64,000 nt of DNA from Epibacterium ulvae (GCF_018678075.1 NZ_JAHHIR010000030.1:1-64000); one strand, 5' to 3'. Positions 1 through 8,059 are shown, counted from the stretch's first letter. A program made the numbers and translations. The notes: a model not told the origin generated them from the sequence alone.

Positions 1-77
1 GCCTCATCGGCTTTGGCATCGACATCCTAATGCGCAAATCCGAAGCCTTCCTCGTCCCCTGGAAGGGCAAATCCTGA
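1..77 (+). CDS. ABC transporter permease, C-terminal end (partial)
   Basis: Only the last 24 codons of a plus-strand gene are in the window, read in the frame starting at base 3 and ending in TGA at 75-77. The residues include GIDILMRKSEAF and a final basic tail (VPWKGKS). That pattern of a last transmembrane helix followed by a short RxxE...PW(K/R) tail is typical of permeases of the nitrate/sulfonate/taurine ABC family (SsuC/TauC type). The assignment rests on this short tail and on a hairpin just after the stop. A sulfonate link would suit the exporter gene that converges on it, but the substrate cannot be told from so little sequence. Confidence 0.55.
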   Translation, partial: LIGFGIDILMRKSEAFLVPWKGKS

Positions 78-106
78 TCCAACAAACGGACCAAAATACA
101 CAAATA

Positions 107-133
107 AAACGGCCGCTAATCCAGCGGCCGTTT
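107..133. terminator. Bidirectional hairpin terminator
   Basis: An 11-base perfect inverted repeat (AAACGGCCGCT / AGCGGCCGTTT) with a 5-base loop lies between the convergent permease tail and the TauE-type gene. The A-run on one side and T-run on the other let it serve both strands. Confidence 0.75.
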
Positions 134-149
134 GCGTGTTTAGGGGGGG

Positions 150-881
150 TTACAGCAGGCCCTGTAGCCCCTTTGCGCCAGTCAAAAGGGCCGAGACCAA
201 AAGCACGCCCAAGGCAGCGGTTCGATAAGATCCATCGCCAAGACGTTCAAACAATTTGGTGCCCGCCCATGTGCCCAGCAACAGCGCCGGATAAGCCAAT
301 GCCGCACTCAACCCCATCGACCATTCCAATACGTCCGAGGTCAGCGCCACAAAGCTGAGCGCAGCCAGCGCCGTGAAGGCAAAGAACACCAAAAGCGATG
401 CGCGACTGACCCGTTTGTCGGTGCCACGTCCCAGAAAATAGGCCACCGCCGGTGGTCCGGGCATGGCGGCAAGACCGGCGAGTAGCCCCGCACAGCTCCC
501 CGCGACCAGGGCAGGTCCGCGTCCACCGGGCAGTTTGATCTTGGCCATCAGGGCCACCAGCCCCAACATCACCAGCGCCGCAATCACCAGACGCAGCAGA
601 TCTGGCGACAATTGCGTGGCCACCAGAGCCCCTACCACCACGCCGGGCAGGGAGCCAAGGATCAACAGGCCGAGGGCACGGCGATCGATGATCTTGTGGT
701 TTTGCACCAGATCGACCGGTGCCGCTGCCACTTGCAGAATTTGCGCCAGGATGACCGCGAATATGGGGGAGACGATCAGGCTGTAGATCGGCACCGCCGC
801 CAGCGCAAAGCCAAATCCGGTCACTCCACGCAAAAAGCCCGCAGCGAAGGTCGCTGCGGACAGAAGAAAAACATGATCCAT
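150..881 (-). CDS. Sulfite exporter TauE/SafE family protein (TSUP)
   Basis: The 243-residue protein is almost entirely hydrophobic, with about seven to eight membrane segments. It starts with the pattern AGFLRGVTGFGFALAAVP, which marks the first half of TSUP (DUF81) permeases; a second such repeat is seen near residues 130-150 (AGLLAGLAAMPGPP). TSUP proteins export small anions such as sulfite, sulfoacetate or organic acids from the cytoplasm. It begins 10 bases after the aldehyde dehydrogenase stop, behind an AAGG ribosome site, so the two are co-transcribed. An exporter paired with an aldehyde dehydrogenase recalls the SafD-SafE pair for sulfoacetaldehyde oxidation and sulfoacetate export. 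The substrate here is an inference. Confidence 0.85.
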   Translation of the reverse strand: MDHVFLLSAATFAAGFLRGVTGFGFALAAVPIYSLIVSPIFAVILAQILQVAAAPVDLVQNHKIIDRRALGLLILGSLPGVVVGALVATQLSPDLLRLVIAALVMLGLVALMAKIKLPGGRGPALVAGSCAGLLAGLAAMPGPPAVAYFLGRGTDKRVSRASLLVFFAFTALAALSFVALTSDVLEWSMGLSAALAYPALLLGTWAGTKLFERLGDGSYRTAALGVLLVSALLTGAKGLQGLL

Positions 882-891
882 GTTTTATGCC

Positions 892-2397
892 TTAATCGAA
901 GTTGATCACGATGGTCTTGGACCGTGTGAAGTGTTCCAGCATTGCCTCCAGTGAGGCTTCTTTGCCCAAGCCTGAACGGCCAAACCCGCCGTAAGAGACG
1001 TTGGGTTGGATGGTCAGGTTCTGGTTCACCTGCACGTAGCCCGCATTCAGACGCGATGTGCTGTCGAGTGCTGTGGACAGGTCCTTGGTCCAGACTGATG
1101 CTGCGAGACCGTAGTGGGTGCCGTTGGCCTTGGCGATCACATCTTCATAGTCGGACCAGCGCTGAACGGCGGCGACGGGGCCAAAGATCTCTTGCGTGAC
1201 GCAGGGGTGATCCTCATCGAGACCGGCCAACAAGGTGGGCTGCATGAACAGATCCGGTGCCAGATCGGCATCGGCGGGCAGGGTGCCAAAACGCAGGATG
1301 TCAGCGCCTTCGGTGGCTTCGGCCTTGGCCACGAACCCTTGGATCACATCCATCTGTTTTTGGTTAATCACGGTGCCCACATCGGTGGCTTCATCCAGCG
1401 GGTCGCCAATGACCAGCGTGTTCAGCTGCGCTTCGATCTTTTCCATGAAGGCATCATAAAGATCGTCATGCACATAGATCCGGCTGGCAGCGGTGCAGCT
1501 TTGACCCTGACGGGTGAAGCGCATGCCAGAAATCGCGCCTGCAACCGCCTTGTCCAGATCCGCATCGGCGCAGATGATCATGGGCGACTTGCCACCCAGT
1601 TCCAGCGAGGCCGGGATGATCCGGCTTGCAGCGACCTTATAGATCGTCTCACCCACGGCTTCGGATCCGGTAAAGGTGATTTTGGCGATGTCCGCGTGAT
1701 GGGTCAGCGCGTGACCGCAATTGGCACCATCGCCATTGACCACGTTCAACACGCCGGCCGGCAGGAATTGCATCATGATCTCGGCCATCAGGAAGGTGGC
1801 AAAGGGCGCTTCCTCGGAGGCTTTGACAACGACAGTGTTACCCGCAACCAGCGCCGGGCCGATTTTCAACGCGCCCAGAACCAGCGGGACGTTCCACGGC
1901 AGGATCGCCGCCACAACACCCAGCGCCTCACGCGTGGTGGTGGTCAGCATGCGCGGGTTAAACGGAACAGTCTGGCCTTTAAGCTCGGAGCCGAGGCTGC
2001 CGTAGAATTCCAGGATGTCAGCGGCCACGGTGATCTCACCACGGCATTCGGTACGGATCGCCTTGCCGGTTTCGCGCGCCAGAACTTGGGCGATCATTTC
2101 GGAATGGGCGGCCACGGCGCGGGCGGCTTCGGCAACGATCTTGCCACGGGCACGGGCAGGTGTTGCGGCCCAGGCCGCCTGGGCTGCTTTGGCGGCGGCA
2201 ACCGCAGTGTCGGTTTCAGCCGCGTCACTGGCCGCAGCCTGACCCAAGGTCGCGCCGGTGGCCGGGTTCACCACATCCAAGGCGGCGGCCGTCGGAACCC
2301 GCTCACCCCCCACCAGATTGATCTGGGTATAGGCAGCGATCACCGCTTCCGGGGTGTCAAAGGACAGGGGGGAGGTCGTCTGTGAGGATTGGGCCAT
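892..2397 (-). CDS. NAD(P)-dependent aldehyde dehydrogenase
   Basis: The 501-residue protein has all ALDH landmarks: Asn169 in PWN, Lys192 in VVKASEEAP, general base Glu266 in LELGGKSP and nucleophile Cys301 in GQSCTAASR. Length and motif spacing are normal for the superfamily, so it should be active. The frame stays open upstream to 2613, but that stretch is not protein-like and carries regulatory repeats, so I chose the ATG at 2397 (MAQSSQ). There is no strong Shine-Dalgarno before it. The gene leads an operon with the TSUP exporter. Substrates of this subfamily (betaine aldehyde, lactaldehyde, sulfoacetaldehyde, coniferyl aldehyde) cannot be told apart by eye; the exporter and the MocR-type boxes upstream favour an amine- or sulfonate-derived aldehyde. 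Confidence 0.92.
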   Translation of the reverse strand: MAQSSQTTSPLSFDTPEAVIAAYTQINLVGGERVPTAAALDVVNPATGATLGQAAASDAAETDTAVAAAKAAQAAWAATPARARGKIVAEAARAVAAHSEMIAQVLARETGKAIRTECRGEITVAADILEFYGSLGSELKGQTVPFNPRMLTTTTREALGVVAAILPWNVPLVLGALKIGPALVAGNTVVVKASEEAPFATFLMAEIMMQFLPAGVLNVVNGDGANCGHALTHHADIAKITFTGSEAVGETIYKVAASRIIPASLELGGKSPMIICADADLDKAVAGAISGMRFTRQGQSCTAASRIYVHDDLYDAFMEKIEAQLNTLVIGDPLDEATDVGTVINQKQMDVIQGFVAKAEATEGADILRFGTLPADADLAPDLFMQPTLLAGLDEDHPCVTQEIFGPVAAVQRWSDYEDVIAKANGTHYGLAASVWTKDLSTALDSTSRLNAGYVQVNQNLTIQPNVSYGGFGRSGLGKEASLEAMLEHFTRSKTIVINFD

Positions 2398-2457
2398 AGG
2401 AGGGACTCGTTTCTTGTTCTGATCTAACCCTACATAGAAAGCGTATGGCCCAATAGA

Positions 2458-2489
2458 GTAGGGCCAGTGCGTTCCAAAAATAGGTCCAA
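2458..2489 (-). promoter_or_regulatory. Two direct repeats resembling MocR/TauR boxes
   Basis: Read on the minus strand, TTGGACCTAT (2489-2480) and CTGGCCCTAC (2467-2458) form a direct repeat whose copies start 22 bp apart, two helical turns. Each matches 8 of 10 positions of the CTGGACYTAA repeat described for the MocR-type regulator TauR of Rhodobacter. They lie 60-90 bp before the aldehyde dehydrogenase start. No MocR gene is in the window, so the regulator would be encoded elsewhere. Binding is an inference. Confidence 0.45.
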
Positions 2490-2625
2490 ACCTAACCTTG
2501 CTGCTGCTGATGTACATCCGTTGCACGGTGCATCGTTGGAGGGAATTCTCAAAACCGCTCCCGGGAATTCGTGAAGCCGACCTGCCGCCTAAGGTTTGGA
2601 TCAGAAGTAGCAAAAATTTTCCAAC

Positions 2626-2657
2626 TGGAATAGACCCCTTTCAGGGGGGCTATTCCA
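2626..2657. terminator. Stem-loop at the edge of the decayed island
   Basis: TGGAATAG at 2626-2633 pairs with CTATTCCA at 2650-2657, and an inner C-run/G-run extends the stem. There is no clean T-run, so it may be a terminator for the decayed gene to its right or simply a palindrome. Confidence 0.35.
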
Positions 2658-2686
2658 CGTAGTCGGCTGGGTCCGTTATCTTGAGA

Positions 2687-2940
2687 TTATTGGCGGCCCC
2701 AAATTTTGTCGTAGACCAGCTGAGCGATCAGCCTATGGCCAGTCGGGTTTAGATGAACCGCACCAGTTGTTCTTTTGTCGCCGGGTTGAGTGATAACTGT
2801 ATCGTTGCCCGTTCTTATCACACGTGTTTCACAAACGAATGAATTTCCAAGGGCGCGGGCTGACCTTGAAAGAACCTCTCGCAGTTCGTCAAACTACTTC
2901 AGAGCGGGCCCGGCCTCACTTGCTGTAAGTGAATAGCCCC
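2687..2940 (-). pseudogene. C-terminal fragment of an SGNH/GDSL-type hydrolase
   Basis: A minus-strand frame ending in TAA at 2689-2687 encodes VHLNPTGHRLIAQLVYDKIW, which is the block V end of SGNH/GDSL esterases (HLN..GH..IA). Upstream in the same frame the sequence still reads like protein (FDELREVLSRSARALG), but a TAG stop interrupts it at 2896-2894 and there is no start codon or N-terminal catalytic Gly-Asp-Ser block. The block V aspartate three residues before the histidine is missing too. It is therefore a truncated, dead remnant. Its 5' part ends near the broken end of the neighbouring IS3 element, so insertion and deletion may have removed the rest. Confidence 0.6.
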
Positions 2941-3004
2941 TAGTTTTCTCGACACACCTCTTGGTTCACGTTTTGCTGTCTGCTTTCGTCGTCGACGGGT
3001 GACA

Positions 3005-3836
3005 GCATCCCGTGTTTGGCATGCTTGCGTTTTGAGTCATAGCCCATTTTTGGTTGGGCGCATCAGCGTTGAAGTCACGATCCAGCAGGTTCGGTGCGAT
3101 GTTGAACTTATGATCGCTCTCCCCTTCTCGGTCGATTGCTTTGCCAAATCTGCCGAGATGGGGCGGCTTGGACGGCGGTGCCCGACGTCCAAGCCGATCT
3201 CCTTCAGCTCTTCCGTCATCCGTAGACTACCATAGCTGCCAAGGCTGAGACGCGATTGTTTTTTGATACGTGCCAGCGTGACCATATCAGATCGCTGCCG
3301 ACGGCTGGCTGGGTGGCTGTGGTACGCCCGCAACCCAAGCGGGCTAACAGCCATAACACGTCACATCAGATCAATTGAAAATACAGACCTGTGTTCTTCC
3401 CCTCTCATCAAAACTACGTTCTGACTGCCGGGCAGTGGATGAACTTAAACCTCACGGCTTTTGGCCCACGAAGAACACCGTGGCCTTTTTAAAACTCTCC
3501 CCTTACTGCGGGAAAGCAGTCCCCCAGACGGTTTTCTTATCCTTGCAAGTCGTTGAGAATGCGGTTCTCGCGACGAAGCCGGTCATTCTCTTGAGCGAGG
3601 CTCAAATCCTCTTTCGGCACCACGTCCGTGTCCCGCGATGCGCCGTGATCCATTTGTTCAGCGTCGACATGCCAACGCCCAGATTATCGCTGCTTGCTTG
3701 CGCGCAAGCCCACTGGTAAGTATGATACGCACCGCATCTTGGCGGAATTCTTCTGTCCGTTTCAGTTTCATAGCCAGTCTCCTTTGGGGCAGTAAATGCT
3801 ATCAAAGGAGCGGCATCAAACCGCGACAGGTCCATG
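3005..3836 (-). mobile_element. Degenerate IS3-family insertion sequence
   Basis: Pieces of both IS3 transposase frames are readable on the minus strand. OrfA begins at ATG 3771 behind AAGGAGA (MKLKRTEEFRQDAVRI), jumps frame to LGVGMSTLNKWITAHR, jumps again to VVPKEDLSLAQENDRL, and ends near 3480 with KATVFFVGQKP and a stop. OrfB continues with RLSLGSYG and MTEELKEIGLDVGHRR, shifts frame, and reads FNIAPNLLDRDFNADAPNQK until about 3010. The DDE integrase core that should follow is absent. At least three frameshifts plus the deletion of most of OrfB mean the element cannot move itself. The OrfA-side end lies near 3836; I saw no matching far-end repeat. Confidence 0.85.
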
Positions 3837-4042
3837 GTTGTCCGTTTTCATGAAACAAGGGAAGCAAGCGCGAGATCCTTGAGCTCAGCATTTGTTCCGA
3901 GAAGGTTCCCCAAATCCGATAAGCGTACACCATTCGTGGTACGAAGATGGCTTGCGGGCTGCTCTGAGCACCGAGCTGGATGGCCTTCCATCTGACAAAT
4001 TCAGCTCAAGCGAAGGGATTTGTTCTTTTGATTGTTTATCCC

Positions 4043-4378
4043 TTATATAGGAAAGCTCACCGGCGTGCCTTTTTTCCGGCGAAAGGGGATGATTTTGCAG
4101 CGTGTGAGCAGGGCGTATTCTGTGTGATTACCAGCGCCTCGCCCTTCAGTGCGAAACAGCCTGCCGCACTCGATAAGCTGCTTCAGGCAGCGTTTGATGG
4201 TCGCAAGTGACATGCCCGCGAGGAACTCGCCCAGAGTGTTGAGGGAGGGGTTCAGCTGCCCTGTCTTGTCGTTGGTAAACTGGACAGAGAGCGCTGAGGC
4301 AACGGCTTTTGTTGATGAATTGAGGTCGGCACATTGAAGAACAGCCTTCAACCATTCAAAGCGATTGAGCTTAGGCAT
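4043..4378 (-). CDS. Small helix-turn-helix domain protein, probably shortened
   Basis: The product has about 111 residues and starts MPKLNRFEWLKAV behind GGGAGG at 5 bases. Residues 45-85 (LGEFLAGMSLATIKRCLKQL) form a winged-helix/HTH of the type found in replication or control proteins of Rhodobacterales prophages and plasmids. The stop at 4043 looks secondary: the -1 frame continues past it as protein-like sequence (YIRDKQSKEQIPSLELNL) to a TGA at 3887-3885, so a frameshift has probably removed about 53 residues. The ATG overlaps the end of the open frame upstream, an operon-like arrangement. It is likely a leftover of the element integrated at tRNA-Pro. Confidence 0.6.
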   Translation of the reverse strand: MPKLNRFEWLKAVLQCADLNSSTKAVASALSVQFTNDKTGQLNPSLNTLGEFLAGMSLATIKRCLKQLIECGRLFRTEGRGAGNHTEYALLTRCKIIPFRRKKGTPVSFPI

Positions 4379-4592
4379 GTGCACCTCCCGCGATTGTGGT
4401 CAGGTGATCATTTTGGTAAGCTAGTGAAGCAGAAAGATTTGCAATGCCGTTGAAGTGGATGGCCGCCCACTCGGCCGTTTTCCTTTGGCTGCTGTCCGAT
4501 TTTCCAGCTCCATAATCAAGTAATTCCGGATCAAATCCGAGCCGACTATAAGTTGAAGCTGACGCATGACTATCTAAGCCGTTGAAATAATT
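4371..4592 (-). pseudogene. Open reading frame cut off at the tRNA-Pro 3' end
   Basis: About 73 codons are open from the last base of the tRNA to TAA at 4373-4371, where the stop overlaps the start of the HTH gene (ATGCCTAA). The translation reads like a real C-terminus (YSRLGFDPELLDYGAG, then RKTAEWAAIHFNGIANLSAS, ending GGAHA). No start codon or ribosome site precedes it. The simplest reading is the 3' end of a gene whose 5' part was lost when an integrated element recombined or was deleted at the tRNA. I do not recognise the family. Confidence 0.45.
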
Positions 4593-4668
4593 GGTCGGAG
4601 CGAGAGGATTCGAACCTCCGGCCCCTGCCTCCCGAAGACAGTGCTCTACCAGGCTGAGCTACGCTCCG
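4592..4668 (-). tRNA. tRNA-Pro (anticodon CGG)
   Basis: A 77-base cloverleaf reads on the minus strand. The acceptor arms CGGAGCG and CGCTCCG are fully complementary, with discriminator A and an encoded CCA. The anticodon loop TTCGGGA sits in stem CTGTC/GGCAG and gives anticodon CGG. The T-arm has the usual GGTTCGAATCC. The whole decayed island lies on its 3' side, the normal target of tyrosine-recombinase integration. Confidence 0.97.
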
Positions 4669-4716
4669 ACCGTGGAGGGTTGACTATACTCAGGTTTGGG
4701 GCGATGCAAGTCCCAT

Positions 4717-5670
4717 TCACTTGGTTTTTCGACGTGTTTTTTGGCGCAAAAAGACCGAGACATTGGGGCCAATACTGGTGACCGCGCGGCTGCGGGTTTT
4801 GAGAACGGGCGTGTTGTCGGAACGTCCGCCGCTGGCTTCGCGCATGACGATGAAAATACCGCTGGAGATGATGATAGCCGCACCCAAAAGTGTCATGAAA
4901 TCAACGGTGTCACCAAACAAAAGCGTGCCATAGAACGTGGCCCAGATGATCTGGGAATATTGCATCGGCGCGACGGTTGCGGCTTCGCCGTGGGTGTAGG
5001 ATTTGACCAAAAGCAAGGTCGCAAAGAAACCGCAGCAGGCCACGATGGCGAGGCTGCCAAGCTCACTGGCTTGCAAGGGAACATAGGTGAAGGGCAGGGC
5101 GAGCCCCATCACGACAACCGTCGCCAACATCGGGTAAAGCATCAGGACAACGGAGCGTTCATCGTTGCTGATTTTGCGTAAGATGACCGACTGGAACGCA
5201 TTGCCAAAAGCGGCGATCAGGGCGGCCGCGTGACCGAGGCCCAGTTCGGTTTCGCCAGGGCGCAGCACGACCAAAACACCGATGAATCCAACCGCAACCG
5301 CCGCCATCCGCGGCAGTCCAACGCGTTCCTGTAGAATTGGGATCGACAGCAGTGTGATCAGCAGCGGTGTTGCAAAAAACAAAGCATAGGCCTGCGCAAG
5401 GGGCAGCACAGAGAACGCGTAAAATGCACACAGGGGCACGACCGGGATAATGACCGCGCGGGTGATGGTCCACTTTGGCTTTTTCGGACGCAGATTGCCG
5501 AGGGTTTTGTCACGCACCATCATCACTGTCAAAAGCGGGAAGGACAGCAAACAGCTGAAGAACACGATCTGAAATGCGGATTGGGTCTCACTCACGAATT
5601 TTACGATCACATCGTGGGTGGAAAAGATCCCGTAGGCCAACAGCGCATAGAGGGTCGCTTTTGCGTTCAT
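4717..5670 (-). CDS. DMT-family transporter (EamA domains)
   Basis: A 317-residue polytopic membrane protein with about ten helices and the two-repeat organisation of drug/metabolite transporters. The first EamA repeat starts at MNAKATLYALLAYGIFSTHD and the second near residue 150. The frame is open 31 codons further upstream, but that part is not membrane-like, so I chose ATG 5670. The ribosome site there is weak. Family members move amino acids, purines or other small solutes; the substrate is unknown. The C-terminal tail is basic (RQKTRRKTK). It stands alone between the tRNA-Pro gene and leuB. Confidence 0.88.
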   Translation of the reverse strand: MNAKATLYALLAYGIFSTHDVIVKFVSETQSAFQIVFFSCLLSFPLLTVMMVRDKTLGNLRPKKPKWTITRAVIIPVVPLCAFYAFSVLPLAQAYALFFATPLLITLLSIPILQERVGLPRMAAVAVGFIGVLVVLRPGETELGLGHAAALIAAFGNAFQSVILRKISNDERSVVLMLYPMLATVVVMGLALPFTYVPLQASELGSLAIVACCGFFATLLLVKSYTHGEAATVAPMQYSQIIWATFYGTLLFGDTVDFMTLLGAAIIISSGIFIVMREASGGRSDNTPVLKTRSRAVTSIGPNVSVFLRQKTRRKTK

Positions 5671-5829
5671 ACCGGCACACCAAATTACAGAGAGGTTTCG
5701 TGATAGCGCGAGCGTGTCATAAGACGCCACGAAGAAACAAGCTTTTGCTGTCTCGGCGCGCAAAAAGATAGAGAAAAACGGACCGAGGCAAGCCCCGATC
5801 CGTTCATTGTTTCAACCCAGGAGGCTGGA

Positions 5830-6933
5830 TCAGAGGCCGGCGTCCAATGCCGCCACTACTGCATCACCCATGCCGGATGTGGTGACCGGTGTGACGCCGT
5901 CTTCGCCCAAGAGGTCAGCGGTGCGCACGCCGTCGGCCAGAACCTGTTCAACGGCTGCTTCCAGGCGATCTGCCTCGGAGCCGAGGTCAAAGCTGTAGCG
6001 CAGTGACATTGCAAAGCTGAGGATACAGGCGATTGGGTTGGCTTTGCCTTCGCCTGCGATGTCGGGAGCGGACCCGTGTACGGGTTCATATAGCGCCTTG
6101 GGGCGGCCGTTTTCCATTGGTGCACCCAGCGAAGCGGAGGGCAGCATGCCCAGCGAGCCGGTCAGCATTGCGGCCGCATCCGACAGAAGGTCGCCAAACA
6201 AGTTGTCGGTGACAATCACGTCGAACTGTTTGGGCCAGCGGCACAGCTGCATCGCGCCTGCGTCTGCGTACATGTGCGACAGCTCGACCTCGGGGTAGTC
6301 TTTGGCGACCTCGGTCACAACTTCGCGCCACAGGATGCCGCTTTCCATGACGTTGGCTTTTTCCATCGAGCAGAGTTTTTTGCCGCGACGCATCGCCAGT
6401 TCAAAGGCGGAGCGCGCAACGCGGTCGATCTCGCTTTCGGTGTAGCGTTGGGTGTTGATACCCACGCGTTCGTTGCCTTCTTCGATGATGCCGCGTGGCT
6501 CACCAAAGTAGATGCCAGAGGTCAGTTCGCGCACGATCATGATGTCGAGGCCGGCAACCACGTCTTTTTTCAGGGACGAGAAATCCGCAAGCGCGTCAAA
6601 ACACTGTGCCGGGCGCAGGTTGGAGAACAGGTCCATTTCCTTGCGCAGACGCAGCAGGCCGCGTTCCGGCTTGACCGAGAAGTCGAGCACGTCATATTTC
6701 GGGCCGCCAACCGCGCCGAGCAGCACTGCGTCCACCTCTTGCGCTTTGGCCATTGTGTCGTCGTGCAGCGGGGTGCCGTGGGCGTCATAGGCTGCGCCGC
6801 CGACTAGGTCTTCGCTCACATCGAACTGAACGTCACGCTTGTCGCCAAACCAGGTGATGATCTTGCGTACTTCGGCCATTACCTCGGGGCCAATCCCGTC
6901 GCCGGGCAGAATCAGAATCGATGGGTTAGACAT
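5830..6933 (-). CDS. leuB: 3-isopropylmalate dehydrogenase
   Basis: A 367-residue enzyme that oxidises and decarboxylates (2R,3S)-3-isopropylmalate with NAD+ in leucine biosynthesis. It opens with [14 protein letters not shown], has the family regions near [11 protein letters not shown] and [16 protein letters not shown], and keeps the metal/substrate segment [11 protein letters not shown] and the NAD-binding region [12 protein letters not shown]. Length matches the bacterial family. ATG 6933 is chosen because it has AAGGAG at good distance and gives the canonical N-terminus. It lies apart from leuCD, with two unrelated genes between. Confidence 0.97.
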   Translation of the reverse strand: MSNPSILILPGDGIGPEVMAEVRKIITWFGDKRDVQFDVSEDLVGGAAYDAHGTPLHDDTMAKAQEVDAVLLGAVGGPKYDVLDFSVKPERGLLRLRKEMDLFSNLRPAQCFDALADFSSLKKDVVAGLDIMIVRELTSGIYFGEPRGIIEEGNERVGINTQRYTESEIDRVARSAFELAMRRGKKLCSMEKANVMESGILWREVVTEVAKDYPEVELSHMYADAGAMQLCRWPKQFDVIVTDNLFGDLLSDAAAMLTGSLGMLPSASLGAPMENGRPKALYEPVHGSAPDIAGEGKANPIACILSFAMSLRYSFDLGSEADRLEAAVEQVLADGVRTADLLGEDGVTPVTTSGMGDAVVAALDAGL

Positions 6934-7027
6934 CCTCAGTCTCCTTGAAATCGGTCGCACCGGGGGTAACGTTCCTGTTCGGTGGGGTCAATAAGAGGGC
7001 TGAAAATAAGGGGCTTTGGGCGCGGTC

Positions 7028-8059
7028 TTAGGGGATATCGACGTCCAACCACACCAGACCGTGTCGGCTGGCATGTTCTGCTGCGGTGTTCGCATCATCT
7101 GGCCAGGCGATACCAGCGGCGCGAACCATGAGGCGCGCGTCGGGCAGGATGTAGTCGACACGCAACGGCCCGGTTTGCTGCCAGTTGACCGTAGCCTCAT
7201 GACCGGCGGGATCGGTGGGGCGGGGATCTTGCAATCGGGGATGGTTCAGCAGGCTTTGAATGGCCGCGTGCAGACCATCGCCGCCCAAGGGATCCAGATT
7301 TGCGTCGCCGATGACAATCACCGGATGGGCCGGTGCGAGGTCGCTGTCCAGAACATGCGTCCACAGCGCGATTTCATCGTGGTTGCGTTTGCCGTTGCGA
7401 TCTTCGGCGCCGTCAAACACTGGCGGTGTGGGGTTAAAAATCATCAGGTCTACCTGCGCGTCCTGCGACAGGCGCACCGGTAGGATCCAGTGATTGGTCG
7501 AAGACAGGCGTTGCTGTGCCTGCGCCTCAGCCGAGGGAAAGGGGCGTTCATCCGGGAATTGGGGCAGGTCGGCCCAGGGAAAACCCGTCCAACGCTGGTC
7601 GGAGAGGTCGACCAGTTGGTCGGACATCACGGGGTAGCGTGACAGGACCGCCATACCGTGGGCGCCGACAAAATCGCCATAGCCTTGTGCGTCGCGCGGC
7701 CCGCCGGTGCGCCCGTCGCCGTCCATGTCCAGCCCTGTTGGCATCCCACTGTTGGGGCGGGCCGTGAAGAGGTGGGGGTAGGTCAGACCGCGCTCCGACA
7801 GGCGGCTTTGCAGCGCTTTCAGTGTGCGGGCCTGCAGGTCCCAGTCAAAATTCTGCAGCACCAGGATATCAGGATCGGCGTTTTCGATCACATCGATCAC
7901 CGCATCCGCCCGCGGGAGGGAGTGTTGTTCTAGACCGCGCAACAACAAGCCCGGTCCTTTTTGCGACAACTCGGTGTTATAAAGCGCGATGCGAAAGGTT
8001 TCGGCCCAAAGGGGCAGGGCGGTCAGCAGGACAAGGCAGGCTGCGACCGCTGCTTTCAT
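7028..8059 (-). CDS. Exported endonuclease/exonuclease/phosphatase-family protein
   Basis: A 343-residue protein with a clear signal peptide (cleavage likely after ALPLWA), placing it in the periplasm or outside. The remainder is an EEP fold: an N-terminal metal-ligand region (FRIALYNTEL), ADPDILVLQNFD around residue 65, the core IGDANLDPLGG near residue 250 in place of the usual GDFN, and a final histidine in ASRHGLVWLDVDI, which lacks the aspartate of the common SDH motif. It may hydrolyse phosphodiesters or nucleic acids, but substrate and activity are not known. Its start overlaps the stop of the upstream membrane-protein gene by 4 bases (ATGA), so translation is probably coupled. Confidence 0.8.
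   Translation of the reverse strand: MKAAVAACLVLLTALPLWAETFRIALYNTELSQKGPGLLLRGLEQHSLPRADAVIDVIENADPDILVLQNFDWDLQARTLKALQSRLSERGLTYPHLFTARPNSGMPTGLDMDGDGRTGGPRDAQGYGDFVGAHGMAVLSRYPVMSDQLVDLSDQRWTGFPWADLPQFPDERPFPSAEAQAQQRLSSTNHWILPVRLSQDAQVDLMIFNPTPPVFDGAEDRNGKRNHDEIALWTHVLDSDLAPAHPVIVIGDANLDPLGGDGLHAAIQSLLNHPRLQDPRPTDPAGHEATVNWQQTGPLRVDYILPDARLMVRAAGIAWPDDANTAAEHASRHGLVWLDVDIP

Noticed and set aside
1114-2385. Long plus-strand open frame opposite the aldehyde dehydrogenase
   Set aside because: The minus strand holds a complete ALDH with all catalytic residues; the opposite frame is low-complexity His/Gly/Arg-rich sequence caused by codon bias.
2398-2613. N-terminal extension of the aldehyde dehydrogenase
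   Set aside because: The 72 extra codons do not resemble ALDH, and the stretch contains the MocR-like boxes and palindromes.
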